A stretch of 64,000 bases of DNA from Tethya wilhelma (Eukaryota; Porifera; Demospongiae; Tethyida; Tethyidae): the NCBI GenBank assembly GCA_964030475.1, contig CAXIPT010000001.1:7897687-7961686 (forward strand), in the 5' to 3' direction. The notes beneath the pieces were generated by a model. It worked only from the letters and a program-made list of their open reading frames with translations. It searched no databases and was not told the origin of the DNA. Every line of letters begins with the position of its first letter. Within the stretch, counting starts at the first letter, position 1. Position numbers and translations under genes: made by a program. Shown here piece after piece: positions 33,222-44,700 of this stretch.

Positions 33222-34530
33222 AGCATTGTTACAGTATTATTATGTACATAATTTACTTAATGAAAGTATTTAATGGGTTTACATCTCAAGGCACTCAGGG
33301 TGTGGCCCTCCATTTCATTATGCCAATCCAAGTGTTCGTGCAGTGTGTATACACATGCAATGAATGTCTGGGAATGTGGCTCTGGGCTCATGCACAGATC
33401 ATCAAAGACGTACGTCCACAGAACTGGAAACATGCACTGACTTGTTTCCAAAAACTTTAAGAAGAGCATGTCACGGTATTCTAGCTGAAGACTGCATAAA
33501 GAGAGTTCTCCTAGCTTACGCCAGACACAAGACTGCATGATATACTGTTGCTGCCTACTGTCAAGGCTTAAACATCATTGTGGCTATACGTGTGGAATTA
33601 TGGCCAAGTCAGTGGATAGTGTGTAGAGGTTCTGAGCAAAACTATAATTCTCAGAAAGAATACGAGATAAACTATCATCTGGAACGGGGATGAGATAAAT
33701 TCCATTTCAATATACACACCATGGACATGCCAAGTGTTTATCAAATCCACCACCTTTACAATGAGATACATCCTGCCTGAGAAGGTGAACCTGCATGTCC
33801 CATCTTTAATTGGCAGGCCCCTGGCTCCTCTTGCAAAGCCGTCTCTGCATATGTATAAGGCTCTAAAAAAAACATTTATGTTTATCATTGGCAAATGAGG
33901 TATCTTCCAAATAGATCCACTGATCTCTCTTGCCTTCTTTGCCTGGCCATAGAAGATTGTAAATTTAGACCCTCTTCCTAAGTATGCTTGCTCAACTATT
34001 ATAGCCATGCAAGCATGTGCAGTAGTGTGGTCACTCAGCATCTTGTTCTTTATGAGTACACAGGAACTATTCTCTTAATATTTGTTTGAACTATTATAGG
34101 ACAGACTTCTCATTTTAAATAACTTACCATGGCATCCTATAGAACCATTACATCATCAATACGTCATAAAAAATTTATACCATAGTTAGACTATAGTATT
34201 GAATAAAAAACACGAAAACAGAAACAAAATCAAAAGCAACACTGCATTGCCAAACAACAACAACAAAAAAAACTCTATACAAAAAAAGTATGTATTTCTT
34301 TGTGTTCAACAGCTGAGATTGACCTCAAAAATCTTGATCCTGATCACGAATCAGATTACCTGTGACTAGATGGATCTCCATTTTCTTTAGGCTGAATATG
34401 TATCAGTTTCAACTACAGTATTAACATTATTTTGGTTATACTCAGTAATAATGGATTCACTGAGTGGCACCATATCAGCAACAAAACTTGGAATCACAAA
34501 AGTTAGTTTAATACACACACAAACACACAG
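33222..34530. other. Intergenic region with no supported gene
   Basis: About 1.3 kb. A 147-codon minus-strand frame (34041-33598) has no recognisable domain and no paralogue in the window. It may be a remnant, but I do not call it. Confidence 0.4.
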
Positions 34531-34625
34531 AGATGACCTATCTGAAGAACTATATACCTATACCTAGCACCAAAGATTACAAGGTAAAAGAACAAAGACT
34601 TCATCAGTATGTATATAACAACTAG
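34531..34625 (+). pseudogene. TRMT1: TRMT1 last-exon fragment
   Basis: After an ACACACAG acceptor, the sequence GATGACCTATCTGAAGAACT through AACAACTAG matches the last TRMT1 exon (10938-11022), with small insertions (CTATATACCTATACCTAGCA) that break the frame. No other TRMT1 exon precedes it. Similarity continues into the flanking DNA up to the facing gene at 34690, so it came with a segmental duplication. Confidence 0.88.
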
Positions 34626-34689
34626 ATTATAAATTTATTTTGTAAGAAAATAAGCTACAATTACAATGTTGATTAACTCATTAGTCGTG

Positions 34690-36978
34690 CTAATCATTAC
34701 CAAATCCTCTGATTCGTCCATCACCATCAAGATCTACTAATGTCTTTGTACTTCGTTGTGGTATTATTGAATCCAGTGTATGTATGTGACCTCTTGATCC
34801 TAGCGGTTTTTTTGGCGATTCAATCACAACAGTAGATGGTGTCCCATTTTTTGGTGGTGATGATTGTTTGCCTGAGTCTGGTGAATTATGGCTTGAAATT
34901 ATTGCAGACTGGACTTCATCGTATCTTTTCTCCAATTTTTTTCTGATTTCTCTTAAAGCTTCTTCACGTGATGCAGGTGTTTTCTTTGGCTCTTTCTTTC
35001 CTTTGGATGAATCTGATGGGTTATCATTCTTAAGTATGGGTCCATATATTTTTGTGGCTCTAGAAGTTAATTTTTCCCCATCTGTTTGGAATTTCTCACC
35101 AACAGCTTTTATTGCAGCCTTTGTGTTGCTACCTCCACTTCCTCTATCCCCATCACCTGTGCCTTGGCTACTACTGCTAGTACCTTGAGCTCCTCCTCCT
35201 TTACCATTGCTACCACTTCCTTTTTTCTGTTCTTTGTTTTGTCCACCTTGTGATTGTTGATTGTTACCTTTACCTCCTTTATTACCACCCCCAGTGCCTC
35301 CACCAAATCCAAAGTTTAATTTTGGTACTGGGGATATATTTATACTAGGCAGTCCTGGCCGCAGTTGAATATTAGCAAATTCAAGTGCTGGTGAAGCTGC
35401 AACTCCAGTATGTCCGCTAGTTCCCGCTGTAATATTGAATGCCTTTATCCCTGGCTTTGCACGTACTGAGGCATCCACGCCCACTCCATCAAATGCATGA
35501 ATGTTTACATTTCCGATTTTTACCTCGCTTCCAACAGAAGCACTGGCAGAAGCTGATGCAGTAGCTTTTACTCCAGTGACGTTTACTGTACCTGCTTGTA
35601 CATCAAGTGCTGTTGCTTCAGCATTTGCACTTGCACTTGCTCCAATTTCTACTCCCTTAACGTCTGCTTTGCCAGCATCAACATTGACTCCCCTTGCACT
35701 TGCTGAGGCACTAGCTGTTACACTAGTTTCATTTCCGATAACTTTAGCACTACCAGCTTCAACCCTAACAGCATTTGTAGTTACTGAAATATCTCCTTTT
35801 GCATCTTCTTTTGCTGCAGTTGCTTCTACATTTCCTACATTTACTGATGCAACTGCTGCCTTGGCCTCAACTGATCCTTTACTTTCAACGGAAACTCCAC
35901 TTACATCTTTATTCAGTGCTTCTAGATCTGTTACTTTTGCAGATGTTTCAGCTTTAACTGAAAAGCCAGCTGTAGCACCAGACACATCCTTATTTAACAC
36001 TTTCGCATCAATGACTTCAGCTTCAGTTTTTGCTTTTACACTAGACTCTATCTTAGCCCCTATTACACTTGAATCATTAGCTTTAATGGCTGCTACTTTT
36101 GATGATGCTGATGCACTTACCTCTTTCTTTACTTCTTTGGCTTTGCTTTCACTCTTGGAGATTTTCATTTCTGATAAGGCTGCACTTGCTTTTGCTGAAA
36201 CATTTCCATTCTTCATACTTACTTCACGAGCATATGCTTGTTGAGTATCTTCATGATCACTATGTGTACATTCCTTTTGATGAAGAACTTTATGTTCTTC
36301 TTCTTCATGATCCTCACAGTCATCATCAGTGTGTTTGTCACTGTAGTTGGTGTCATCTAAAGGATCCTCTGTATCTTCCATATCTTCATATTTTTCCTGA
36401 TTAAGACTTCTGTGTTCCTCATATTCCTCATTATCTTCATCTGATTCAGAATCTGTGAATTGATCTTCATTATTCATTGAATCTTCCTCTGTATGTTCCC
36501 CAATGCCATCATGGTCATCTTCAATATATTCATTACGATTTTCATTATGATTTTCATTCTGTGAATTATTGATGTGTTCTGGCTCAATCATGGCTTGTTT
36601 TTGGTGATTTTCTGAGCTTGTTTTGATCTCAGTATCCACATGATCTCTCAGGGAACCTTTTTGGTGTTGTACACTCTTTTTACCTCCTAGTCTTCTGCAA
36701 ATTTTAAACTGTGTTTGACTAATACTAGCTGCTGAATCTTTACTACCAGCACTATCACTCAGTGTAGTTGAAGCTGAAGGCTTTAAGTCTGGATGCTCGC
36801 TTGGTTGCTTTGCAATTGATTGTTTAAGAATATGTGGTGGCAATTCTTGCTCCAGTTGACGCAAATCAAAGTCGATCCTTGCATTCTTTGCATTATCTCC
36901 TCTTAATATTTCACCATCAAAAATAAATATGTATTTTTCATCTGTTGGTCGAGATTCTGAATCATGGGCAATACTCAT
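34690..36978 (-). CDS. Ala/Ser/Gly-rich repeat protein, intact paralogue
   Basis: A single uninterrupted frame of 762 residues starts at ATG 36978 (MSIAHDSESRPTD), a few bases after CCTTACAG (likely 5'UTR intron). Order: start domain (FDGEILRGDNAKNARIDFDL), a strongly acidic Asp/Glu/His region (about 120-235), then about 320 residues of degenerate repeats built on ASASASA, xVxAGxxxVxGV and AKVDA-like units (240-560), GVGVDASVRAKPGIKAFNI, a Gly/Asn/Gln-rich tract (about 590-655), and a conserved charged C-terminus (GKKEPKKTPAS, LEKRYDEVQS, HIHTLDSIIPQ). It serves as the reference for the broken copies at 11241 and 22212. No signal peptide, membrane helix or known domain. The beta-solenoid or low-complexity scaffold reading is inference. 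Confidence 0.85.
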   Translation of the reverse strand: MSIAHDSESRPTDEKYIFIFDGEILRGDNAKNARIDFDLRQLEQELPPHILKQSIAKQPSEHPDLKPSASTTLSDSAGSKDSAASISQTQFKICRRLGGKKSVQHQKGSLRDHVDTEIKTSSENHQKQAMIEPEHINNSQNENHNENRNEYIEDDHDGIGEHTEEDSMNNEDQFTDSESDEDNEEYEEHRSLNQEKYEDMEDTEDPLDDTNYSDKHTDDDCEDHEEEEHKVLHQKECTHSDHEDTQQAYAREVSMKNGNVSAKASAALSEMKISKSESKAKEVKKEVSASASSKVAAIKANDSSVIGAKIESSVKAKTEAEVIDAKVLNKDVSGATAGFSVKAETSAKVTDLEALNKDVSGVSVESKGSVEAKAAVASVNVGNVEATAAKEDAKGDISVTTNAVRVEAGSAKVIGNETSVTASASASARGVNVDAGKADVKGVEIGASASANAEATALDVQAGTVNVTGVKATASASASASVGSEVKIGNVNIHAFDGVGVDASVRAKPGIKAFNITAGTSGHTGVAASPALEFANIQLRPGLPSINISPVPKLNFGFGGGTGGGNKGGKGNNQQSQGGQNKEQKKGSGSNGKGGGAQGTSSSSQGTGDGDRGSGGSNTKAAIKAVGEKFQTDGEKLTSRATKIYGPILKNDNPSDSSKGKKEPKKTPASREEALREIRKKLEKRYDEVQSAIISSHNSPDSGKQSSPPKNGTPSTVVIESPKKPLGSRGHIHTLDSIIPQRSTKTLVDLDGDGRIRGFGND

Positions 36979-37999
36979 TTTCTGTAAGGGTAAAAATCAT
37001 TAACTTTACGATTGGTTGCCCAATATTATTCACAGTCACCATTGCATGCACCTGTACAATGTGTCATTGCTTTTGCTACCAAAATCTACAACTAGATGGA
37101 ATGGAATGGGAATGTCCCACTGATTAATATTGTTATTGGGTGACTCATGTGACCAACCTGAAAAGGTATGAATTTAATGGGACTAAAAAAAATTTGCTGA
37201 TAAAGTTTGCTGACTTATGCAAGATAGTATATATACTTAACATGATTGTAGTCATGAATAGTGGTTGCACAATGTCATAATTGGCTTCGGTTTAATATAC
37301 CCAGGTATTTTTTGAGTGTTATCACTCATTTCCTTGAATTGATTTGGTCTGTGCAGTCATAGCAAGCTATTGCATTACGTAGCTTATTTGTATGCAGGTC
37401 CACAATTGCATCCAATTCAGGTATTTGCTAAATTTATATAATATTCTTGTCAAGAAACCAATGATTCTAATTCTTTTTAAAAGAACATATAAGCTTATAG
37501 TCTGTAGGTACATGCAATGATAACAAACAATGTTGTGCATGATTCTTGACTTGGACTTACAAGACATACCTCGGCGATTGGCTGTTAAGTTGGTGGAAGG
37601 ACTCAGATACTTGAATCAGTATATGGCAGACAGTTTGGTACTTGAGAGGATCTCTCTAGAAGTACATACAAAAATCTAGTAAAATGATTTCTAGGCCTCG
37701 AGCCAGTAACACAATTTGACAGACTTCCAACAAAAAGCTCGCGCGATCGGAATGGGATCGTAGCCTATGCGCATGCGCATGCGTAATTCGAATTCGCACG
37801 TGCATTTAATTCTGAGCGGGATCTATTTTTAGGTTCACACTTCTAATAATAGTCATGACATAATAATTACTTATGAATAAATTATCTTACATAAAATTTG
37901 TGCAACCATTCGCAACTGGGCCGATTTACTGGAAGAGTTTTAATACTTTATAAGAAGTCGATATACCTGTTTTTAACCAAATTTACTATACAAGAAACC
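36979..37999. promoter_or_regulatory. Intergenic region and ZNF598 promoter with NRF1-type site
   Basis: At 37768-37783 TGCGCATGCGCATGCG matches the palindromic NRF1 motif common in housekeeping promoters, about 220 bp before the ZNF598 ATG. The rest of the interval is AT-rich with no coding signal. Confidence 0.55.
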
Positions 38000-40900
38000 A
38001 TGGCGTCACGTTCCGAACAGTACAAGATGAAAGTCTGTAACATGTGCTATCACGAAGCCAGCTGCTGGGCTCTGGGCGAATGTAATCACCCTACTTGTCT
38101 CCGCTGTTGTGCTAAACTGAGGATACTGTGTGGACAAAAGGAGTGTGCTGTGTGTAGGTTGAATCTGGATGAGGTAAGTGCAAAAAAAGTTTGTGGTGGT
38201 TTCATACAGGTCAACTTTTTTAGTGGGGCAAATGTGTGGCTTTTTGTTGTAGCCACGTAATTTGCATAAATTTTGTGGTATTGTCCCCTTGTCTTAGAAA
38301 AAGACGTTTAACTATCAGTAGTCCTATGATTTTACATCAAGTTTTTGACCAAAAAAGTTATGTTGGTGGGTGGTATTTTAATTTGTACTAATCAAGACAA
38401 AAACAGTTATTGTTGCAGCTGTGTGCATATATTTCATTTCTGGTGGTAATGATTCCTATTAGTGCCCACTCCAGTTCTACATAAACTTTCCTCTGTATAC
38501 TTTTCACCTTTTGCTTCCCTGTTTTCTTGTACATGTTAACATTAATAGGTGCTTGTGGTAAAGAAAGTCAAGCCCTTTACATCCTTTGACACTCGCAATT
38601 GGAGTGGAGATCGGAAGTATGGTCTGCTCTTCCAAACAGCCAGGATCCAAGAGTCCTACAACCACCTCAAGGGAAACAGGTGCATCAAGTGTACCGACGT
38701 TCAAGCTTTCTTTCGAACTTTCAAACAACTTCGAGACCACATGAACAAAACACACAACTTGCATTACTGTGAGATATGTGTGACTAGCCTGATGTTGTTT
38801 CCGTCAGAGTTTAAAGTGTACACACGACAGGAACTGACCAAACATCGCAGGGACGGTGATCCCGAGGACAGTGCTCACAAGGGACATCCTTTGTGTCAGT
38901 TTTGCGACGAGCGTTATTTAGACAACGATGCTCTGTACTCTCATTTGCACAAGAATCACTTTTGGTGTCATATCTGCGAGGCTGACGGCAATCAAGACTT
39001 CTTTCCCAGTTACTCTATGCTACGTAAACACTTCAAAGATGCTCATTACCTCTGTGAAGAAGGCCCTTGCAAACAGGAACAGCTTACAGGTGTTTTCCGT
39101 ACCAAGATTGACCTTCAAGCTCATCGTGCTAGCGTCCACACGAAGGGATTGTCGAAAGCTGAAGTGAAACAAATTCGACAGATAGACACTGGGTTCACTT
39201 ATGGTGGGGGCAGGGATGACTCTTACGAGCCTCCTCCGAGACACAGGAGGGCTGTGGCAGTGACTGGTGGAGCTAGGGGTGGTGGGGGCAATGACAAGAT
39301 TAAAGTTGTGAGGTATGTGATTGACTCCCTGTGTCTGTGTTTGGGCTGGTGTGTGAATATGGTTGCCCTCTGTTTAGAGGTGGGGAAGGTTGACCACTAA
39401 TGGGTGTTGTGGTCAATGTTCTTTTCATGTCTGTAGCAACACATGTGCTGTGGGTGAGTACTAGTTCCTTTGCTTCCTGTCATTTGTACACCACTCTTGG
39501 TGAATGAACATTGTATGTCTTCTGTGTAGTTGAATGTGTTCTGTGAGGTAGTGCCTACTCCACTCATAACCTGCTTCAATGCTAAACTGTGAAATCACTA
39601 GCCTTGTCCTCAGGCTCCCCTTTGACCTTTCACTCACAGAAAGGAGAAGGGGAGCCTGGTATCCAAAATCACGTGCATGACGTCAACGGTTGCCAAAGAG
39701 CAAATTCGTGGGCATGGTGGTTAGATAAATGATGTCAAACTTTTGGTTCTGCGCACACAGCAATATTTGCGATCACTGAGCGCTACAAGCAGCTTCAAAA
39801 CTTACAAAGAAGGGTATTCACTAGTAACTTATTATCTATTAGTAGTCTACAGTTATAGAACATAACTTACTGATGCTCTAGACTACCAAAATCGATGAAA
39901 AGACGAGCTGAGCTGCTTGCATGAATGTTTCAAGTTGCCAGGATGTCAGCTGGGCTAGTTCTGTCCGTGCAGTTACTGTTTGGCAAAGTTCACTTTGTAG
40001 ACAGCCTAAAAGTAATACTCTTACTATCTGCTTACTGTTTTTATCTGACAAAAACACAAAATCTACCGTGAAATTCATTTTGCCATACTAGCCTTACGTG
40101 GCAAGAATCGTTATAACATCAGCAGAGTCACTGACCGCACTACATTATGCCCACGCGCAATTTTCACCGTTCTACCCTGTTCTATCCCCATGTGGTCTCG
40201 GATACCAGGCTCCCCTTCTCCTTTCCGTCTGTCAAAGGGGAGCCTGGGGACGAGGCTATGAAATCGCCAGTTGATGGATATTGTGATTATATATGTCATG
40301 TGAATTGTGATTACAATCATACATTGTATGTACACATTTTTGCTTTGTGTTGATTTCTGATTTGTATTCTATCTACAGTTGCAGAGAAAGAGAAGACGTT
40401 GAACTAGCTACTGCTCTATCTGCCTCAACTCAACCAACCAAAGAACCAAAAGCAAAGAAACCATCAGAAAAGAAACTAAGAAAGATTTCTCCTTCAGAGA
40501 ACACTAAACCCCCTCCTGGGTTTGATGCTAAAAAAGGCAATGCTGATAAACTAGCTAAACAGAAAGAACCTCCCATTCAAAAAGACTCACCTAGCTTGGA
40601 CAAACCTCCAGGTTTTGAACATTTAGCTCCAGCTATTATTAGTAGTATTAGTGAACCAGTAACTGAATGGCCAGATTTGACTGGCTCTCAACTGAAACAA
40701 CCCACTGAACTACTTCAACCACAACCGTTCAATGTTAGTTATACTGCACATGTTAATGCTCCAAGTTTTCCACCTTTTGGCAACTTGTCAAGTGATACAG
40801 CATTTCCTGCTCTAGGTGAGCAATCTTCCTCATCCTCTTCATTTCCTTCTGCACTTTTGGACTACAGTACAATGGCTTTTGAATTAAAGCCCACCCCTAC

Positions 40901-41528
40901 ACCTCAGAGTGTACCAGTGACTCAACAGCAACAGTTACCTACTGATGCCCCAGCTCTGTCTCACCAGGCATTCCCTCCTATTGGTACAGAGTACCCTCCT
41001 CTCAATACTACCACCTCAGAGCCTGTCTCTACTACTACTCTCCCTTTCTCTAGTACTGCCGGTACCAAGAAGAAAGCTATATCTCCTGCTATCCTGAACA
41101 ATGTTCGCAAAGCTCTGGGACAAGACAAAGACAAGTTTACTCAGTTCAAGACACTCTCAAGGTGGTATAGGAATAGTGACATCACTCTGCATGAATATGC
41201 TGCTCAGTGTTCTCAGCTCTTTGGCTCCTCTTGGAATGATATTGGACCACAACTGGTTGAACTGATGCCAGAACAGGCCAAGAAAAAAGAACTAGCTTCT
41301 TTGTTTAAAAACCAACCCAAGCGATCCAAGAATGGTTATAAGCAATCACAACAACTGCCCTCTTCTGTTTGGGTACCTCCAATAGCTCCTAAGAACAAGA
41401 ATGTTGTTTCATTGTCAGCTAAAGTCCTCAGCGATGAAGACTACCCTACGTTGAGTGCGGCAGCTAACCAGCCGAGTCTACAGAAGAATGCCCCACTCAA
41501 TGCTTGGAATGTTCATGTCCATAGCTAA
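38000..41528 (+). CDS. ZNF598: E3 ubiquitin ligase ZNF598/Hel2 homologue
   Basis: Three exons, 38000-38173, 38549-39312 and 40379-41528, join in phase (0, then 2) to give 695 residues. The N-terminal RING (CNMCYHEASCWALGECNHPTC...CAVC, about 14-54) spans exon 1. Exon 2 carries a run of C2H2 fingers (CIKCTDVQAFFRTFKQLRDH, HYCEICV, CQFCDERYLDNDALYSHLH, FWCHICEADG) and an alanine/glycine-rich end. Exon 3 is a Pro/Ser/Thr-rich linker ending in a conserved helical C-terminus (LGQDKDKFTQFKTLSRWYR, FGSSWNDIGPQLVELMPEQ). In characterised species this ligase ubiquitylates 40S proteins on collided ribosomes and triggers ribosome quality control. It is shorter than the human protein (about 900 residues), mainly in the linker. 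Intron 2 contains a mobile element (39600-40257). Confidence 0.94.
39600..40257. repeat. Element with hairpin-forming inverted ends in ZNF598 intron 2
   Basis: Left end 39600-39664 and right end 40200-40257 are reverse complements. Each end is itself a palindrome (CAGGCTCCCCTTTGAC ... GAGAAGGGGAGCCTGG). A solo copy of the same hairpin unit is at 61205-61315. The interior has no transposase. Confidence 0.8.
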
Positions 41529-41782
41529 AGTAATTTAAGACTTAAAAGTATTAATAGTCCAAGCATTGAAAGTACATGTAATAATTTTGGCTTACAAGAT
41601 AGTGATCTGATTGTGATTTGAGTACCAATATCCTTTCAACTTTATTGCAGTGTGTCATTTTTACCTACCTATGCTATGTTTTATTTTAGTGTCAAATAGC
41701 TGTTCTATATTCTAATCCATGTCATGATCAGCCAAATGGGAGGGTTGATTATTTGACTTTTGACCTTTGAACTGATTTGTTT
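41529..41782. other. Intergenic spacer
   Basis: About 250 bp between ZNF598 and the next gene; no distinct promoter motif found. Confidence 0.4.
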
Positions 41783-44700
41783 ATGACTACAATAGAAATG
41801 GCTGAAGGTCAATTCCACCATACCGAGGTCTTTCGAGAAAACTTCGATCGTCTGATGATATCAATGCAACCAGCTATAACAGATGTAGCGACGAAAGCCT
41901 TTCAAGAGAATTTGATAACACAGCAAAATTTGACAGATGCGTTGAATCTGCATCAACCAGCTGATCATAGATCAAGCACTCTACTACTTCATATTTTACG
42001 CAAAGTTCAAGAGCACTCTGATCATTTTGACACATTTGTGTCCATTCTCAAAAATATTCCTATACTCAGAGATTTAGGAGCCAGGTTACACAAGTCAGCA
42101 ATGAGTCCCCAAGAAGTGTCAGCCAAGCCCAGCTCCAAAACTCAAAGCTTAACTTTAGCTGATAATTATTTTGAGTGTACAAATACTAAAACCAACCAAG
42201 ACATCGATTTTATCACACATGAACAGCTCAATGAACCGAATTCTATAGCTAGTCAGGAAGTGGACAATGATGAACTGTCATCAGACAACAGTGAAGAGAA
42301 TGTAGTACTAGTGCGGAACTCCTTTGATTGTCCGTGCTGTGGATGTACCCTCAGTGTTTACCTTGAAGGTAATTGTCCTGAAATGGATGCAACCTCTAAA
42401 TTTCCATTTCTAGATATGAAGAAGCTTGACTCTGCAAGCAAAATTGATCTTCAGGCAAAGCTACTCTCAGACACTGAAGACATGATTAGAAAGTTTTCTA
42501 ACCTCTTATCCAGCACCAGAAGGTCCCTGAAGCAGAATCAAGTTGAACCTGAGGAAGTTGCAATTGTTGCACTCAGTGTATCAGCGATGGGACCAGGTGC
42601 TGCGGTTCATAAGCCCATCCTGGAAGAGCATAAAAACGATCTTCTCAATGCTAAAACTGTGTCTCGGGTCATTCTTACACTCACGCCTTACATTTCATTC
42701 TTTAACTATGAAATATTGAAACAAATCATCGATCAGTTAGGCAGTCAAACAGACAAACAAAACATGGAGCAGTACTTAACTGATTTTGATCGCTTTTGCA
42801 AACATAGTGTATTTGAAGTACCACCAACAGCATATGCATTTGCTGCTTCAAGTAATATTCCAAAAGAACGTAAACGACTTGCTGTAAAACTCTCAGACAC
42901 AGGGGCCAAATTTGCTCTGACAAATGTGTTAAGTGCACGAGAAAGGTTTGCAAAAATATTAGGTCTTCAACCCTCTTCACTTTATCTTTGTCACATTGAT
43001 AAAGGGTGCATTAAACTAACCTTTGTAATCCCAACTTTTGTTGCTGATCTGCTGCTTCCACTCAGTGAATCCATTATTACTGAGTTGTCAAATAACCAAA
43101 TGTTAGTAGTTGAAACTGATATATTTTCACCAGATCCCCATAATATCCAAGAAGCAGCTGCTGATACTCGGCAGTCAGCAAACAATCTAGAGAAAGCTCA
43201 AGAAATCCGGCAGTCAGCAAACAATCTAGAGAAAGCTCAAGAAATCCGGCAGCAAGCCGAGACTCTCAATCTGGAACAGACTCAGAAAGATCTAGACCAT
43301 GCTCAGGGAATTGCTCAAGAGACAGATCCAGACCATACTCTTGATCAGGAGAAGGATCCAGACCATGTTCTCAATCAGGAGAAGGATCCAGATCAGGAGG
43401 ACCATTCAGATCAGGAGGACCATGCTCTAGACCAGGAGAAGGATCCAGACCATACTCTCGATCAGGAGAAGGATCCAGACCATACTCTTGATCAGGAGAA
43501 GGATCCAGACCATACTCTCCATCAGGAGAAGGATCAGGAGAAGGATCCAGACCATACTCTTGATCAGGAGAAGGATCCAGACCATACTCTCCATCAGGAG
43601 AAGGATCAGGAGAAGGATCCAGACCATACTCTTGATCAGGAGAAGGATCAGGATCCAGACCATACTCTGGATCAGGAGAAGGATCCAGACCATGCTTTTG
43701 ATCAGAAGAAGGATCCAGACTATGCACAAAGGGAGGAGATTGATGAAGATACATATCATGCACAGCAAGAGGGGATTGATCAGGAGAAAGATCCAGACCA
43801 TGCTCAGCAAGAGGAAATTGATGAAAAGGAAGATCACCACCATGCACAGCAAGGGGAGATTAATCAGGAATCCCAAGACCAGCTTGATAAAGAGGAGACT
43901 CTCAGTCCAGAACCTCTTGCTAAACCAGTACCAACTCCAAGGACACGACGTGTACCTCCAATTCCAGCACCTCGGAAATCAGTTACAAGGAAATCCTCTT
44001 CTCTGAATCAAGACTTGAACAATGCTCAAGATAATCATACGACACTTGAGGAAGAATCACAGGTTCATGATCAGTATCTGAACAATCCAAGTCTGATACA
44101 GGAAAAATCGCCACCAATTCCTGCGCCCCGAACTCTGGTACGTTTTCAGGATGAAAATCTCACACCAAAAGACAAGAGACAAGTAAAGTATCCTTTTCCA
44201 AGCCCTCGAAAAAAGAGTCTAAATAAGAAACCGTATTTCAAGAGTGATGAAAAGAACCTCCCAACTCATCATCAATATAATCAAGAACAAACACCAATTG
44301 TACAGCATCAAAAACAATATTCAAGGACTGAAGACGAAAATATTCTTTCAGAAGAAAGACAAAAACAACCAATACCAATCCCTCGAAAACAAACAATAAA
44401 GAAACAGCATTCAAGAACTGAAGATAGAAACCTCCCTACTTATTCTGTAAGAAAACAAGAGGAACATCCAATACCATCACCTCGAAAAAGGGCATTAAAA
44501 CAACAGCATTCAAAGACTAGTACTGATCATGAAGATAAAAACCTTCTGACTCATTCTAGAAAGGTTGATCCAAAAGAGGATCCAATACCGAGGCCTCAAA
44601 AACGGGCATTGAAGAGGCAACATTCAAAGACTGATCATGAAGATAAGAACCTTCCAACTTATTCTTGTAAGACTGGTCCAAAAGAGCTTGAGCAACCAAT

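Noticed and set aside
33598..34041. 147-codon minus-strand ORF
   Set aside because: No start context, splice signals, domain, or paralogue in the window. May be chance or a remnant.
39878..40078. 66-codon ORF inside the ZNF598 intron element
   Set aside because: Too short, no transposase similarity, inside a palindromic non-autonomous element.
43371..43876. Minus-strand and alternative plus-strand frames through the 43.4-43.9 kb repeats
   Set aside because: Tandem repeats with unit length divisible by three stay open in several frames. Only the plus frame is continuous with the CARD-like domain and the proline-rich tail.
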